Positions 6,898-14,741 of a stretch of 25,298 nucleotides of DNA are shown piece after piece. Both the position numbers and the translations under genes were made by a program. How positions within the stretch are numbered: the first letter of the stretch is position 1; every line of letters starts with the position of its first letter. Origin of the DNA: Syntrophaceae bacterium UBA2188 (GTDB lineage Bacteria; Desulfobacterota; BSN033; UBA1163); NCBI GenBank assembly GCA_002327985.1, contig DCVM01000027.1, positions 7,701 through 32,998 of the forward strand, given 5' to 3'. The notes under the pieces were generated by a model, which did not search any database, was not told the DNA's origin, and was given only the letters and a program-made list of their open reading frames with translations.

Positions 6898-8832
6898 TCA
6901 TATCTTTTTTTCGAGATTTTGGGAAGTGGCCCGGAGCACCCTTTTTTCACCTAATCGAAGCGTCAATTTAATCTGATCAAAGTACTCAATCAAGGGGATG
7001 GCATATTTCCTTGACACCTTGGTCATCTCTTTAAATTGCGGGGTCGTAATCTCTCGATGCTTCTTTAAGTAGGTGACCAATTCTTCTTTCAGATTTTCAA
7101 AGGGAACCCGATGGAAATAGATTTCACTTTTAATCTTGACGAATACTCCCACATGAACAAGATGTTCAAAAATAGCTCGAACCTCTTCTTCTTTTTCTGA
7201 CCACTGCCCAGACAATTCTTTTGGAGATGGGGGTTGGAGTCCTCCTTGCAGTACGGTTCCCTCCACCCGCTTGACCAGACCTTTCGTATCCATCGATGAG
7301 ATCTGGTGACCGGAAAGCCTTAGCTTATCTTTTTCCAGGATCACTTCTCTCGATTGAATCAGCTCATGGATGAGGATCTGAAAGAGTTTGACGTCTACCT
7401 CCAGAGGGAGTTTCGTCCTCAATTCCTCTTTGGAGAGGCCAGATTTCATTGGAAATCGTTGATGAAATTCGGATAATTGTACCAGGACCTTCTCTTTTAA
7501 CCTCTGATACTGTGTTTTCTCAATCACTTTTAATTTTTCAGGATCGATGAAAAGGAGATTCCCTTTCTCTACACTCTTTTTGATGATGGACTGGATTTCT
7601 CCGGATGGCATTTCAACGCGGTTTAATAGATCCTCCAGGTTAATGCCTCCCATTCCTGAATGGGAAATATGTTGCCGAAGAGCTTGTTCGCTTGTCCCAT
7701 TTTTAAGGAGGCTTAGGTCAGCCATCACCGATCGAACATACCTTCTATGTTTTTCAGGATGACTGTCTAGTACGACCCCTCCCCCTATGGTTTGGATGGC
7801 TGCAGAACCGCGGATGACAAACCGATCCTGAGGCAAGGCCACCACAGGATGCTCCAACCTCAGTTGGACAAATCCACTTTCTCCTGGAGCCAACTCTTCC
7901 TGATCGAGGAGAAAGATGGCTGTATTCGCCAGAGTGGTCCCAACATGAAATCTCTGCCTGGTCCGATGCTTCAAAGGCCTTTGAGCATCTGGTAAATATT
8001 CAAGATAGGCATCGATGAGTTGGGTCGGCTTTAGGGTATTCGGTCTGACGAGAACATCCCCTCTCTCAATGGCCGAAATTTCTATCCCCTGAAGGTTCAC
8101 GGCCACCCTTTCCCCTGCCACGGCCTTTTCTACACTTTGACCATAGACTTGCAGAGTCCTAACCTTCCCCTCTATGCCAGCAGGGAGAGCTTGGACCGTT
8201 TCGCCCAACGAAAGGTTTCCCGAAATCATGGTCCCTGTGACCACTGTTCCAAAACCTTTCATAATGAAGACGCGGTCGATCGGCAACCGGAATAACCCCT
8301 TCGATGATCTCTCCTCAATATCCTTTGAAAGGTGATCAAGCTCTAAAAGAAGTTGGGGAATTCCCTCCCCCGTGATGGAAGAAACAGCAAGGATGGGGGC
8401 CTCTTTTAAAAATGTATGTTGTACGATTTCCGACACTTCTTCTCTGACTAAATCGGTTAATTCCCGATCAACGAGGTCAATTTTGGTTAAAATGATCAGG
8501 CCTTTATTTACTCTCAAAAGCCTGCAAATATCTAAATGTTCTTTGGTCTGGGGCATGACCCCTTCGTCCGCAGCGATGACCAGGGCTACTAAGTCAATTC
8601 CCCATACACCGGCCACCATATGCTTTACAAACTTTTCGTGTCCTGGCACATCAATAATCCCTAATCGTATCCCGCTGGGAAGGTCCAGGAAAGTAAATCC
8701 CAATTCAATGGTGATTCCTCTCTCCTTCTCTTCCTTCAGCCGGTCTGTATCCACACCGGTGAGGGCTTTCACGAGGGATGTTTTTCCATGGTCGATGTGT
8801 CCAGCAGTCCCGAGAATAACATGTTTTATCAT
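6898..8832 (-). CDS. selB: Selenocysteine-specific translation elongation factor SelB
   Basis: SelB is a GTPase that delivers Sec-tRNA to UGA codons marked by a SECIS hairpin. From the ATG at 8832 the 644-residue protein has the P-loop GHIDHGKT (11-18), the switch motif DVPGHEKF (61-68) and TKID (116-119). Two beta-barrel domains follow, with VDRVFIMKGFGTVVTGT as the SelB-type domain 2 entry, and then the C-terminal winged-helix repeats that bind mRNA. The 8832 start is chosen because IKHVILGTAGHIDHGKT matches the family's usual N-terminus. In-frame starts at 8841, 8853 and a TTG at 8868 would add residues, and none has a convincing ribosome-binding site. No selA, selC, selD or obvious selenoprotein is in the window. 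The TPR gene follows 25 bp downstream. Confidence 0.95.
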   Translation of the reverse strand: MIKHVILGTAGHIDHGKTSLVKALTGVDTDRLKEEKERGITIELGFTFLDLPSGIRLGIIDVPGHEKFVKHMVAGVWGIDLVALVIAADEGVMPQTKEHLDICRLLRVNKGLIILTKIDLVDRELTDLVREEVSEIVQHTFLKEAPILAVSSITGEGIPQLLLELDHLSKDIEERSSKGLFRLPIDRVFIMKGFGTVVTGTMISGNLSLGETVQALPAGIEGKVRTLQVYGQSVEKAVAGERVAVNLQGIEISAIERGDVLVRPNTLKPTQLIDAYLEYLPDAQRPLKHRTRQRFHVGTTLANTAIFLLDQEELAPGESGFVQLRLEHPVVALPQDRFVIRGSAAIQTIGGGVVLDSHPEKHRRYVRSVMADLSLLKNGTSEQALRQHISHSGMGGINLEDLLNRVEMPSGEIQSIIKKSVEKGNLLFIDPEKLKVIEKTQYQRLKEKVLVQLSEFHQRFPMKSGLSKEELRTKLPLEVDVKLFQILIHELIQSREVILEKDKLRLSGHQISSMDTKGLVKRVEGTVLQGGLQPPSPKELSGQWSEKEEEVRAIFEHLVHVGVFVKIKSEIYFHRVPFENLKEELVTYLKKHREITTPQFKEMTKVSRKYAIPLIEYFDQIKLTLRLGEKRVLRATSQNLEKKI

Positions 8833-9421
8833 TCTGTCCATCAATGAATCCATTTCAGGTGTACCCAAAAGATAACAAAAATCCCACCCTCTTTCAATTG
8901 TAAACCTTTCTCCTGTCTCTTACTCTTCAATGATTGACAATCCTCAGCAAAAAATTAAAGGACAAGTTAACCCAGGAAGCCCATATCTGTGGCTCAGAAA
9001 CAATCGATTCTAATCCATCATTGAATTTATCTACCTTTGCAGGATCGGACTCAATCTTTAATCGATTCCACCTTTGTTTCCGCTTTGTGAAAGGAGCATT
9101 TGATTTAAGATCAAAGGAGAGAAGGCGGACCACTCTTCAAATGCAGGAAAATCAATGCCTGGAAGACCACTCCCTCCCTATGTGGAAAACATGTGGAAAA
9201 AGCCGTGATAAAGAAACATATCTCTTTATAATTTTTAAGAAAATAATCGGGATCCAAAATCGAGTTATATTTTCCATAATAATTTCAATATATTGCATGT
9301 TTGTGTTTTTGGGTTATCGAAACCCAATATCTTGTGGTCCATTCAAATATTTTTCAAACTGCATTGTTTAAAACCTGTTTATAGAAACTTCTGTGGCGAT
9401 AACTTTAAATAATTCTATTGG
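8833..9421. other. AT-rich stretch of about 590 bp with no recognised gene
   Basis: No protein I recognise is encoded here on either strand, and no tRNA, 6S, tmRNA or RNase P signature was seen. Visible small structures are the palindrome GATTGACAATC (8932-8942), a repeated AATCGATTC (9002-9010 and 9060-9068), two direct copies of TGTGGAAAA (9181-9189 and 9192-9200), and a 7-bp hairpin TTGGGTT/AACCCAA (9309-9327). The right half is very AT-rich. The selB promoter should lie in the left part, but no clear pair of boxes was found. Confidence 0.5.
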
Positions 9422-9452
9422 AAAAAAAAGGGGAGGATTTTAACTCCTCCCC
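9422..9452 (-). terminator. Intrinsic terminator of the HU gene
   Basis: On the minus strand GGGGAGGA pairs perfectly with TCCTCCCC (8 bp, 7-base loop) and is followed directly by eight T residues. It lies about 40 bp after the HU stop codon. This is the clearest rho-independent terminator in the window. Confidence 0.93.
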
Positions 9453-9493
9453 TCTCATTGATATTCTAAAAAAAGTATTTAGTTTATTAAGGA

Positions 9494-9766
9494 TTACTTG
9501 ACCGCTTTTTTTAGCAGATTCCCTGCTTTAAATTTTGCCACCCGGGTGGCAGGAATTTTAATCTCTTTTCCGGTTTGTGGATTTCTCCCTGTCCTGGCCC
9601 TCCTCTTCGCCACAGAAAAAGTCCCAAATCCAGTCAAGGTCAACTTATCCCCTTTCTTTAATGCCTTGGTTACTGCGTTGGTAAATGCATTGAGGGTTTT
9701 TTCAGCTGACGCCTTCGAGATTTTGGCCTCCTTTCCGATACTGGCGACCAACTCCGCCTTTGTCAT
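9494..9766 (-). CDS. hup: HU-family DNA-binding protein
   Basis: This 90-residue histone-like protein forms a dimer that bends DNA and compacts the nucleoid. The N-terminal helices begin MTKAELVASIGKEA. The beta-saddle includes TLTGFGTFSV, and the DNA-contacting arm contains GRNPQTGKEI with the intercalating proline at P63. The C-terminal VAKFKAGNLLKKAVK is typical of HU rather than IHF. The gene stands alone with its own promoter, a ribosome-binding site fully complementary to the 16S tail, and a strong terminator, as expected for an abundant protein. Confidence 0.96.
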   Translation of the reverse strand: MTKAELVASIGKEAKISKASAEKTLNAFTNAVTKALKKGDKLTLTGFGTFSVAKRRARTGRNPQTGKEIKIPATRVAKFKAGNLLKKAVK

Positions 9767-9770
9767 TTAA

Positions 9771-9780
9771 ATCACCTCCT
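9771..9780 (-). promoter_or_regulatory. Full-length Shine-Dalgarno sequence of the HU gene
   Basis: The minus strand reads AGGAGGTGAT, a 10-base match to the usual anti-Shine-Dalgarno tail of 16S rRNA, four bases before the ATG. It is the strongest ribosome-binding site in the window. Confidence 0.9.
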
Positions 9781-9839
9781 TTTTTATTTGGAAATTTTTT
9801 CTAAGATGAATAGGTCTTGGACGAATTAAAATGATGCTC

Positions 9840-9869
9840 ATCATAAACCATCGATATTTTAAAAGTCAA
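9840..9869 (-). promoter_or_regulatory. Sigma70-type promoter for the HU gene
   Basis: On the minus strand TTGACT (plus-strand 9864-9869) is followed after 18 bp by TATGAT (9840-9845). This leaves a leader of roughly 65 bases before the HU start. Confidence 0.55.
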
Positions 9870-9902
9870 GTTTTTTATTTGAGATCTTTAAAAATCGAAA
9901 AG

Positions 9903-9922
9903 GGTCACTCTTTCCAGAGACC
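9903..9922 (-). terminator. Weak hairpin directly after the radical SAM gene
   Basis: On the minus strand GGTCTC and GTGACC form a stem with one mismatch and an 8-base loop immediately after the stop codon. A T-rich but interrupted tract follows. It is a marginal terminator. Confidence 0.3.
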
Positions 9923-11074
9923 TTAAATAAACGATTCCATCAAATCAGAGAGGACCTTCTCGAAGTCTCCTAAACCCTTTGACTCGATCTGGTTAAGAGC
10001 CCTTTCGACCTGGTTTCTGAGTTCGGGGGCAGAAAGATCATCTAGAGACTGATAAACACCCGCCCTCCTTCCTAACCGAAAATTTTTCTTTTCCTCTTGA
10101 GGAAGAATGAGATAACGCTCAATGAGCTTGAGCATTTTTGTCTTCTCTTCCGGAAATTTCCCTTCCACCTCCTGGAGGAGGTTCAAGATATGATCACTGA
10201 CAAAGGTACTTGTGATTCCCTCCAAATGTTCAATCAAAACTCTTTCTTCTTCCACCATCTCATCATCCTTCAATGGAATGAATTCCCCCTTTTCGATTTT
10301 CTGATAAAGGAGCATTGTTTTTAAAACTTTCAATGTCCGCACCCGGATGAAATCAGGGTTAATTTGATTGAGGACATTGGCTGTCTCCACCGCATGCTCT
10401 TGCCACATCCCCCTCCCCCCCAATCCGAGGATCACATACTCTGAAAGAGAGATTCCAGACTCCTTCACCTTTCTTCCCGCTTCAACCTGTTCCTGGGCGG
10501 TCACTCCCTTTTTGATATACTGAAGGAGGGGATCATACCCCGATTCCAACCCGATGTGAATTCTGGACAGTCCAGCGCGATGGAGATCCTGAAGTTCTTC
10601 CACCCTCTTTTTTGAAACCGTTTTGGCTCGTGAATAAGTCGTAATCCTCTCGATGGAAGGAAATGTTTTTTTCAAATAGGTGAGTATCTCGACCAGTGGA
10701 TCAGTTTTAAGGATCAAATTATCCCCGTCCTGAAGAAAAACGGTTTTAGCTCCATGATAAAGCCATAAGGCGATTTGGCGCAAACCGTTTGAATCCTGTC
10801 GTGGATCTTGTAAAATGAGATTGACCAAAGGTGCTGCACAGACCCCGCCGAACCCGTATTTCCAGGATAAAGACTTGATCTCTGAAACCATCCCCTCAAT
10901 GGTTTCAATATCTTTTTTCACCTCCTTCACCGTCCTGAGACTAAACTTCTCATTCTTATAGGTATGGCAAAATTCGCAGCGATTCCAGGGGCAGTTCCGC
11001 GTGATCCGTAAAAGGAGACTATTGGCTTCGCTCGGTGGACGAATGGGGCCTTGTTCAAAAGAGAAGTCTGTCAT
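9923..11074 (-). CDS. Radical SAM protein of unknown function
   Basis: This 383-residue protein has an N-terminal SAM-radical cluster motif RNCPWNRCEFCHTY with C28, C33 and C36. The spacing is CX4CX2C rather than the common CX3CX2C. Later elements fit a TIM-barrel radical SAM fold: a GFGG segment, FLQDGDNLILK, ERITTYSRAKTVSKK, and IHIGLESGYDPLLQYIKKGVT. The last resembles the HIGLESG strand of MiaB/HemN-like enzymes. It is known to me only as a conserved radical SAM family from anaerobes, and I cannot name a substrate. It lies downstream of the rmuC-HD pair, 81 bp after the HD gene, and could be in the same transcript. Only a weak GGGGA precedes the ATG. Confidence 0.85.
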   Translation of the reverse strand: MTDFSFEQGPIRPPSEANSLLLRITRNCPWNRCEFCHTYKNEKFSLRTVKEVKKDIETIEGMVSEIKSLSWKYGFGGVCAAPLVNLILQDPRQDSNGLRQIALWLYHGAKTVFLQDGDNLILKTDPLVEILTYLKKTFPSIERITTYSRAKTVSKKRVEELQDLHRAGLSRIHIGLESGYDPLLQYIKKGVTAQEQVEAGRKVKESGISLSEYVILGLGGRGMWQEHAVETANVLNQINPDFIRVRTLKVLKTMLLYQKIEKGEFIPLKDDEMVEEERVLIEHLEGITSTFVSDHILNLLQEVEGKFPEEKTKMLKLIERYLILPQEEKKNFRLGRRAGVYQSLDDLSAPELRNQVERALNQIESKGLGDFEKVLSDLMESFI

Positions 11075-11155
11075 CCAAGCGTTCCCCGTCGATGAATTTT
11101 AAATGATGAATCCCCCCTCTTGTTTAAAGAAAGAGCTCCTAAGGATCTTTTTTCG

Positions 11156-11689
11156 TTATAACTGATCAAGCGCATCGGGGCCTACCTGTAAAATAAAAAA
11201 GATTTTGTTCTCGATGCCATAAATCTCCCTCTGCAATCGTTTCAAATAATCCATGGCCTTTACATTCTCGCCATATCGTTCTTTAAGGTCCACGAATCTC
11301 TCCTCTAATGAAACGATCCGGTCATGCATGACCCGTTTATCCGCATAATTGACGATTTCTTCTTCCGAGACGGATGGGGTTTCCCCCTCCTTTCTTAACC
11401 AAATATGTTGTGCCACAATCCCCGCGACCCTCTCATAACCCATTTCCTTGAGAAGCTGAGATCCTGTTCGGGCATGGTCCTCCTTGGTCTTGAGGCATTC
11501 TGTTTTGGCCAGATCATGCAAGAGAGAGGCTGCCTCCACAAGGGCCAGATCGATGCAATGCCCTTTTTTATTTAACTCGATGGAAAGAAACAAAGCCACT
11601 TTTGCCACCTGAAGGCTATGGAAAACAATGTTTTCTAACATCCCATATTCTCCCATGAGCCTCAAGCATTCTTCCCGATTTGGAACCAT
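11156..11689 (-). CDS. HD-domain metal-dependent phosphohydrolase
   Basis: This protein of 177 residues has an HD domain: H24 (VFHSLQVAKVA), H58-D59 (ASLLHDLAK) and D117 (NYADKRV) are the expected metal ligands, with H72 and H95 as further candidates. The start at 11689 is preferred because GAGGGG, overlapping the rmuC stop codon, sits just before it and only 7 bp separate the genes. Longer in-frame starts reach back into rmuC and add non-conserved sequence. Substrates of such single-domain HD proteins vary (nucleotides, cyclic dinucleotides), so none is assigned. Tight coupling to rmuC suggests translation from one mRNA. Confidence 0.82.
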   Translation of the reverse strand: MVPNREECLRLMGEYGMLENIVFHSLQVAKVALFLSIELNKKGHCIDLALVEAASLLHDLAKTECLKTKEDHARTGSQLLKEMGYERVAGIVAQHIWLRKEGETPSVSEEEIVNYADKRVMHDRIVSLEERFVDLKERYGENVKAMDYLKRLQREIYGIENKIFFILQVGPDALDQL

Positions 11690-11696
11690 TTTCCCC

Positions 11697-12851
11697 TCAA
11701 TGATTGGATGATGATTCCTCATTTTTAATTTCCATGTTCTTATCCGGCAGGGGTAAAGAAGGTTGGCTCTCAATTTGTTCCAATTTAAAATTAAATTTGT
11801 CCAATCGCCTCCGAGCTTCCTCAAACTTATTCATGGCATTGCCGAGATGTTTTCCCACCAATAGAAAATCATCTTGAAAGCCCCCAAGGTCTTTTTTCAA
11901 ACTGGTTAGCAATGTCAAGATCTTCTGGGCATCCTTCTCAATCTGTAATCCCTTTAATCCGAGAACAATCACTTGGAGGTAGGCATAGAAAGAATTAGGG
12001 GAGACAGGGATGACCTTTTTATTTAAGGCATAATTCAAAATTCCTTTTTCTTCTCCAAATGAATCATCTTTGGTGATGGTCTCATAATAGACATTTTCGG
12101 CTGGAATATAAAGAAGGGCAAAATCATAAGTTCCTTCCTGAGGCAAGATATACTTACTGGAAATGTCATCGACGTGTTTCTTGACGTCCCGGGTAAATGC
12201 CTTTTGATACCCTTTCCTCTCCTCCTCCGTTTTGCTATCGAGTATTCGTCTGAAATTATCGAGTGGAAACTTAGAGTCAATCGGAACCAATTTTTCACCC
12301 AGTTTCACTACTGCATCCACCCTCTCCCCGCTGGAAAACATATGTTGGAGGGTAAAGCACTGAGGAGGGAGGACTTGCGACAGCAATTCCCCTAAAAATT
12401 GCTCTCCCAACCCTCCTCTCAATTTAGGTGGCTGCAGAATGTCCTGCAACGTAGCGATATTTTTTCCCACTTCGAAGATTTGTCGACTGGCCTCAGAAAG
12501 CGCTCCGATATTCTTCTGAACATCCCCAATCACTCGTGCGGCATTATCCAGGCGTTTACTGATTTCCCCACTGGAGTTAAGGAGTTGTCGATTCACTTGC
12601 TCGGTGATGCCCCTCAACTGCTCATTGACTGCTCTCTGTTGCTCGGTCAATACGGAAATATTTTTATTGAGACCATCCCCCATCTGGATCCTGAGTTGTT
12701 CGATCTGGTTTTGCATCGAGAGCCAGATGGTTTGTGAGGATTGATCTGTTTTAACCTCTTCGAGTAACCTCTTCCATCTCCTCTCCATTAAGAAAATAAA
12801 AAGCGCTCCGATGGCAATGACCAACCCTAATAGAACATAAACACCTTCCAT
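11697..12851 (-). CDS. rmuC: RmuC-family DNA recombination protein
   Basis: This 384-residue protein has an N-terminal membrane anchor (about residues 3-21) and a long coiled coil to about residue 125. The RmuC domain contains the family's LRGGLGEQFLGELL, IDSKFPLDNFRRIL and FALLYIPAENVYYE segments, and the C-terminus is again helical. In E. coli, RmuC limits rearrangements at inverted repeats and has a nuclease-like fold; the biochemical role is poorly settled. The ATG at 12851 follows GGAG at a 5-base distance. It heads a probable rmuC-HD-radical SAM transcript. No convincing promoter boxes were seen immediately upstream. Confidence 0.93.
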   Translation of the reverse strand: MEGVYVLLGLVIAIGALFIFLMERRWKRLLEEVKTDQSSQTIWLSMQNQIEQLRIQMGDGLNKNISVLTEQQRAVNEQLRGITEQVNRQLLNSSGEISKRLDNAARVIGDVQKNIGALSEASRQIFEVGKNIATLQDILQPPKLRGGLGEQFLGELLSQVLPPQCFTLQHMFSSGERVDAVVKLGEKLVPIDSKFPLDNFRRILDSKTEEERKGYQKAFTRDVKKHVDDISSKYILPQEGTYDFALLYIPAENVYYETITKDDSFGEEKGILNYALNKKVIPVSPNSFYAYLQVIVLGLKGLQIEKDAQKILTLLTSLKKDLGGFQDDFLLVGKHLGNAMNKFEEARRRLDKFNFKLEQIESQPSLPLPDKNMEIKNEESSSNH

Positions 12852-13027
12852 CTAAGCTCCTTAAGAATTGAAGATAAGGTTAAGAATATCGATTGGATGG
12901 GTGATCCAGACGTTCCAGCATTTCCCTTTCTGAATGTCTTTAAAAGGGATGAGAAATTCTAACCGACTCAAAAATCAAATTAACGCATCACTCAATGAAA
13001 TGCAAGAGATTTTTCCCTCTTCAAACC

Positions 13028-13056
13028 TTGACACCCCCTGTTTAAAATTGTATTTT
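13028..13056 (+). promoter_or_regulatory. Sigma70-type promoter for the threonine aldolase-AOR operon
   Basis: A consensus TTGACA (13028-13033) is followed after 17 bp by TATTTT (13051-13056). The predicted start near 13063 gives a leader of about 73 bases that contains a perfect hairpin before the ATG at 13136. Confidence 0.6.
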
Positions 13057-13080
13057 TTGTTTGGTTAATCATGACTAGGA

Positions 13081-13104
13081 AGGGACAGAAAAACTTCTGT
13101 CCCT
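13081..13104. repeat. Perfect 10-bp inverted repeat in the leader of the threonine aldolase gene
   Basis: AGGGACAGAA (13081-13090) and TTCTGTCCCT (13095-13104) flank an AAAC loop. There is no U-run behind it, so it is not an ordinary terminator. It could be a leader hairpin, an operator, or a REP-like palindrome; GGGACAG-type palindromes are common around small dispersed elements in related genomes, but no second copy is in the window. Confidence 0.8.
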
Positions 13105-13135
13105 AAACTTTCAATGGGGCGTTTTGGGAGGAGAC

Positions 13136-14179
13136 ATGAAAGAATTCATTGATCTCAGAAGCGATACCGTCACCCGGCCTACTCCTGCTATGAGAAAGGC
13201 GATGGTCGAGGCAGAGGTGGGCGATGACGTCTTTGGGGAAGACCCTACGGTGAATGCCCTGCAGGAAAAGGTGGCCCATCTTCTCGGAAAAGAAGCTGCC
13301 CTGTTCGTCCCTTCAGGGACCATGGCCAATCAGTTGTCCATCAAATCCCATACCCAGCCCGGGGATGAAGTGATCATCGAAACTTCTTCACATTCCTATA
13401 ATTTTGAGGGGGGAGCCGGAGCCGCACTTTCAGGCGTCCAATTTCAGTGTCTCAAGGGGAACAGGGGCATTCTCCAAGCTTCTCAGATTGAAGAGATAAT
13501 CCGACCTGCTGACCACCATTTTCCTGTGACCAAACTGATCTGTGTTGAAAATACTCATAACCGTGGTGGGGGATCCATCTACCCTCTTGAAAAAATGGCT
13601 GAAATCTATCGATTGGCGAAATCGAAGGCCCTTCTTGTCCATCTCGATGGAGCCAGGCTGTGGAACGCCTCCGTGGCAACCGGAATTAAACCCCATGAAT
13701 ACTCCCAATTTGCAGATTCGGTATCGGTCTGTCTCTCCAAAGGATTGGGAGCTCCCATTGGATCTTTAGTGGCAGGTTCACCCTCCTTCATCGATCGTGT
13801 TCACCGCTTTCGAAAAATGTTTGGAGGGGGTATGCGTCAGGGGGGAATCATTGCCTCGGCCGGAATTTATGCATTGGACCATCATTTTGAACGGCTCAAA
13901 GACGACCATCAGAATGCGAAGCGTCTGGCAGTCGGCTTGAAAGAGCTCAAAGGAATCTCCATCGACCCGAAGCAAGTGGAAACAAATATTGTCATCTTTG
14001 ACGTCACCGATACAGGGATGACAGGCGTCCAGATGGCCGAAGCCATGAAACGGGAAGGGGTTCTCATCCATGCTTTCGGAAAAACCCAAATTCGCTTAGT
14101 CACCCATTTGGATGTCTCTGCGGAAGAGATCGAGAAAGTCCTGAAGGTTTTTAAAAAAGTATTGGGTAAGAAAAATTGA
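13136..14179 (+). CDS. ltaE: Low-specificity L-threonine aldolase
   Basis: This PLP enzyme cleaves L-threonine (and allo-threonine) to glycine and acetaldehyde. The 347-residue protein has the family N-terminus IDLRSDTVTRPTPAMRKAM, then GDDVFGEDPTVN, the PSGTMANQ cofactor-phosphate region, and the aldimine lysine K202 in VCLSKGLGAPIGS. The ATG at 13136 is chosen because GGGAGGAGAC lies just before it; a TTG at 13124 would place that ribosome-binding site inside the gene. The ferredoxin gene follows after 22 bp and then AOR, which can oxidise the acetaldehyde product, so the operon suggests threonine catabolism. The promoter and leader hairpin are listed separately. Confidence 0.95.
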   Translation: MKEFIDLRSDTVTRPTPAMRKAMVEAEVGDDVFGEDPTVNALQEKVAHLLGKEAALFVPSGTMANQLSIKSHTQPGDEVIIETSSHSYNFEGGAGAALSGVQFQCLKGNRGILQASQIEEIIRPADHHFPVTKLICVENTHNRGGGSIYPLEKMAEIYRLAKSKALLVHLDGARLWNASVATGIKPHEYSQFADSVSVCLSKGLGAPIGSLVAGSPSFIDRVHRFRKMFGGGMRQGGIIASAGIYALDHHFERLKDDHQNAKRLAVGLKELKGISIDPKQVETNIVIFDVTDTGMTGVQMAEAMKREGVLIHAFGKTQIRLVTHLDVSAEEIEKVLKVFKKVLGKKN

Positions 14180-14201
14180 GACCAGGAGCAAGGAGAAAAA
14201 C

Positions 14202-14741
14202 ATGTCTTGGAAGTTAGCTGTCGTGCCTGAACGATGTTCTGGATGCAAGATTTGCGAGTTGGTCTGTTCCATACACCGCTTCGGAGTAAACAACCCCAAA
14301 AAAAGTGCGATTCGGGTGATGGTCGTTTACCCGCACCCGATCATACGAATGCCCATTGTCTGCCGGCAATGCAAGGTGGCCAAATGCATGGAAAACTGCC
14401 CGACCGGGGCCATCACTACCAAAGACGGGGTCTATGATATTGACAACGAAAAATGCATTTCCTGCCAGCAATGTGTGATCTCTTGTCCTTTTGGTGCGGT
14501 CTTCCTTCATGAGGAGATCGAGACACCTTTTAAATGCAATCTCTGTAACGGAAATCCACGTTGTGTCGCGGCCTGTCCTAAAAATGCGCTTCTTTTTTTA
14601 CCTGAGCATGTATTGGGTCAGGCCCAAAGGATGACCAGCGTTTTGAAATATGGGCACATGAAGGAAGTGGAGTATGTTGAAAAAGGAGAAAGGAAGGTTC
14701 TAAGGTATGCCGACATCGAAAAGGGAAAAGCGGAAGATTAA
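14202..14741 (+). CDS. Polyferredoxin-type electron-transfer subunit (four [4Fe-4S]) of the AOR
   Basis: This 179-residue protein has sixteen cysteines arranged for four [4Fe-4S] clusters in the DmsB/HycB style: C12, C15, C18, C22; C54, C57, C62, C66; C85, C88, C91, C95; and C112, C115, C121, C125. The first and fourth groups probably share clusters in the usual crossed manner. It has no signal peptide or membrane segment, so it should be cytoplasmic. AAGGAG precedes the ATG. The last 35 bp overlap the AOR gene, which strongly implies a heteromeric enzyme in which this subunit passes electrons from the pterin enzyme to ferredoxin or another acceptor. Confidence 0.93.
   Translation: MSWKLAVVPERCSGCKICELVCSIHRFGVNNPKKSAIRVMVVYPHPIIRMPIVCRQCKVAKCMENCPTGAITTKDGVYDIDNEKCISCQQCVISCPFGAVFLHEEIETPFKCNLCNGNPRCVAACPKNALLFLPEHVLGQAQRMTSVLKYGHMKEVEYVEKGERKVLRYADIEKGKAED

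Noticed and set aside
8372..8875. Long plus-strand frame opposite the SelB GTPase domain
   Set aside because: It is the complement of strongly conserved SelB motifs and low in recognisable protein features.
8927..9133. 68-codon minus-strand frame upstream of selB
   Set aside because: A GTG start, a weak purine tract and no family resemblance; overlaps the plus-strand frame in the same uncertain stretch.
8934..9371. 145-codon plus-strand frame with a hydrophobic C-terminal stretch
   Set aside because: It starts at TTG without a ribosome-binding site, has no recognisable motif, and the hydrophobic part comes from AT-rich sequence. It could be a remnant, but nothing supports a gene.
9181..9480. 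Replication origin (paired DnaA-like boxes plus AT-rich DNA)
   Set aside because: Only two relaxed boxes, no dnaA, dnaN or gidA nearby, and no gene-orientation switch at this point. Kept only as part of the non-coding observation.
11132..11152. Imperfect palindrome after the HD gene that could terminate transcription
   Set aside because: The stem is short with a bulge and the T-run is interrupted; read-through to the radical SAM gene is equally likely.
13124..13135. Upstream TTG start for threonine aldolase
   Set aside because: It would put the GGGAGGAG ribosome-binding site inside the coding region; the ATG at 13136 fits the family N-terminus.
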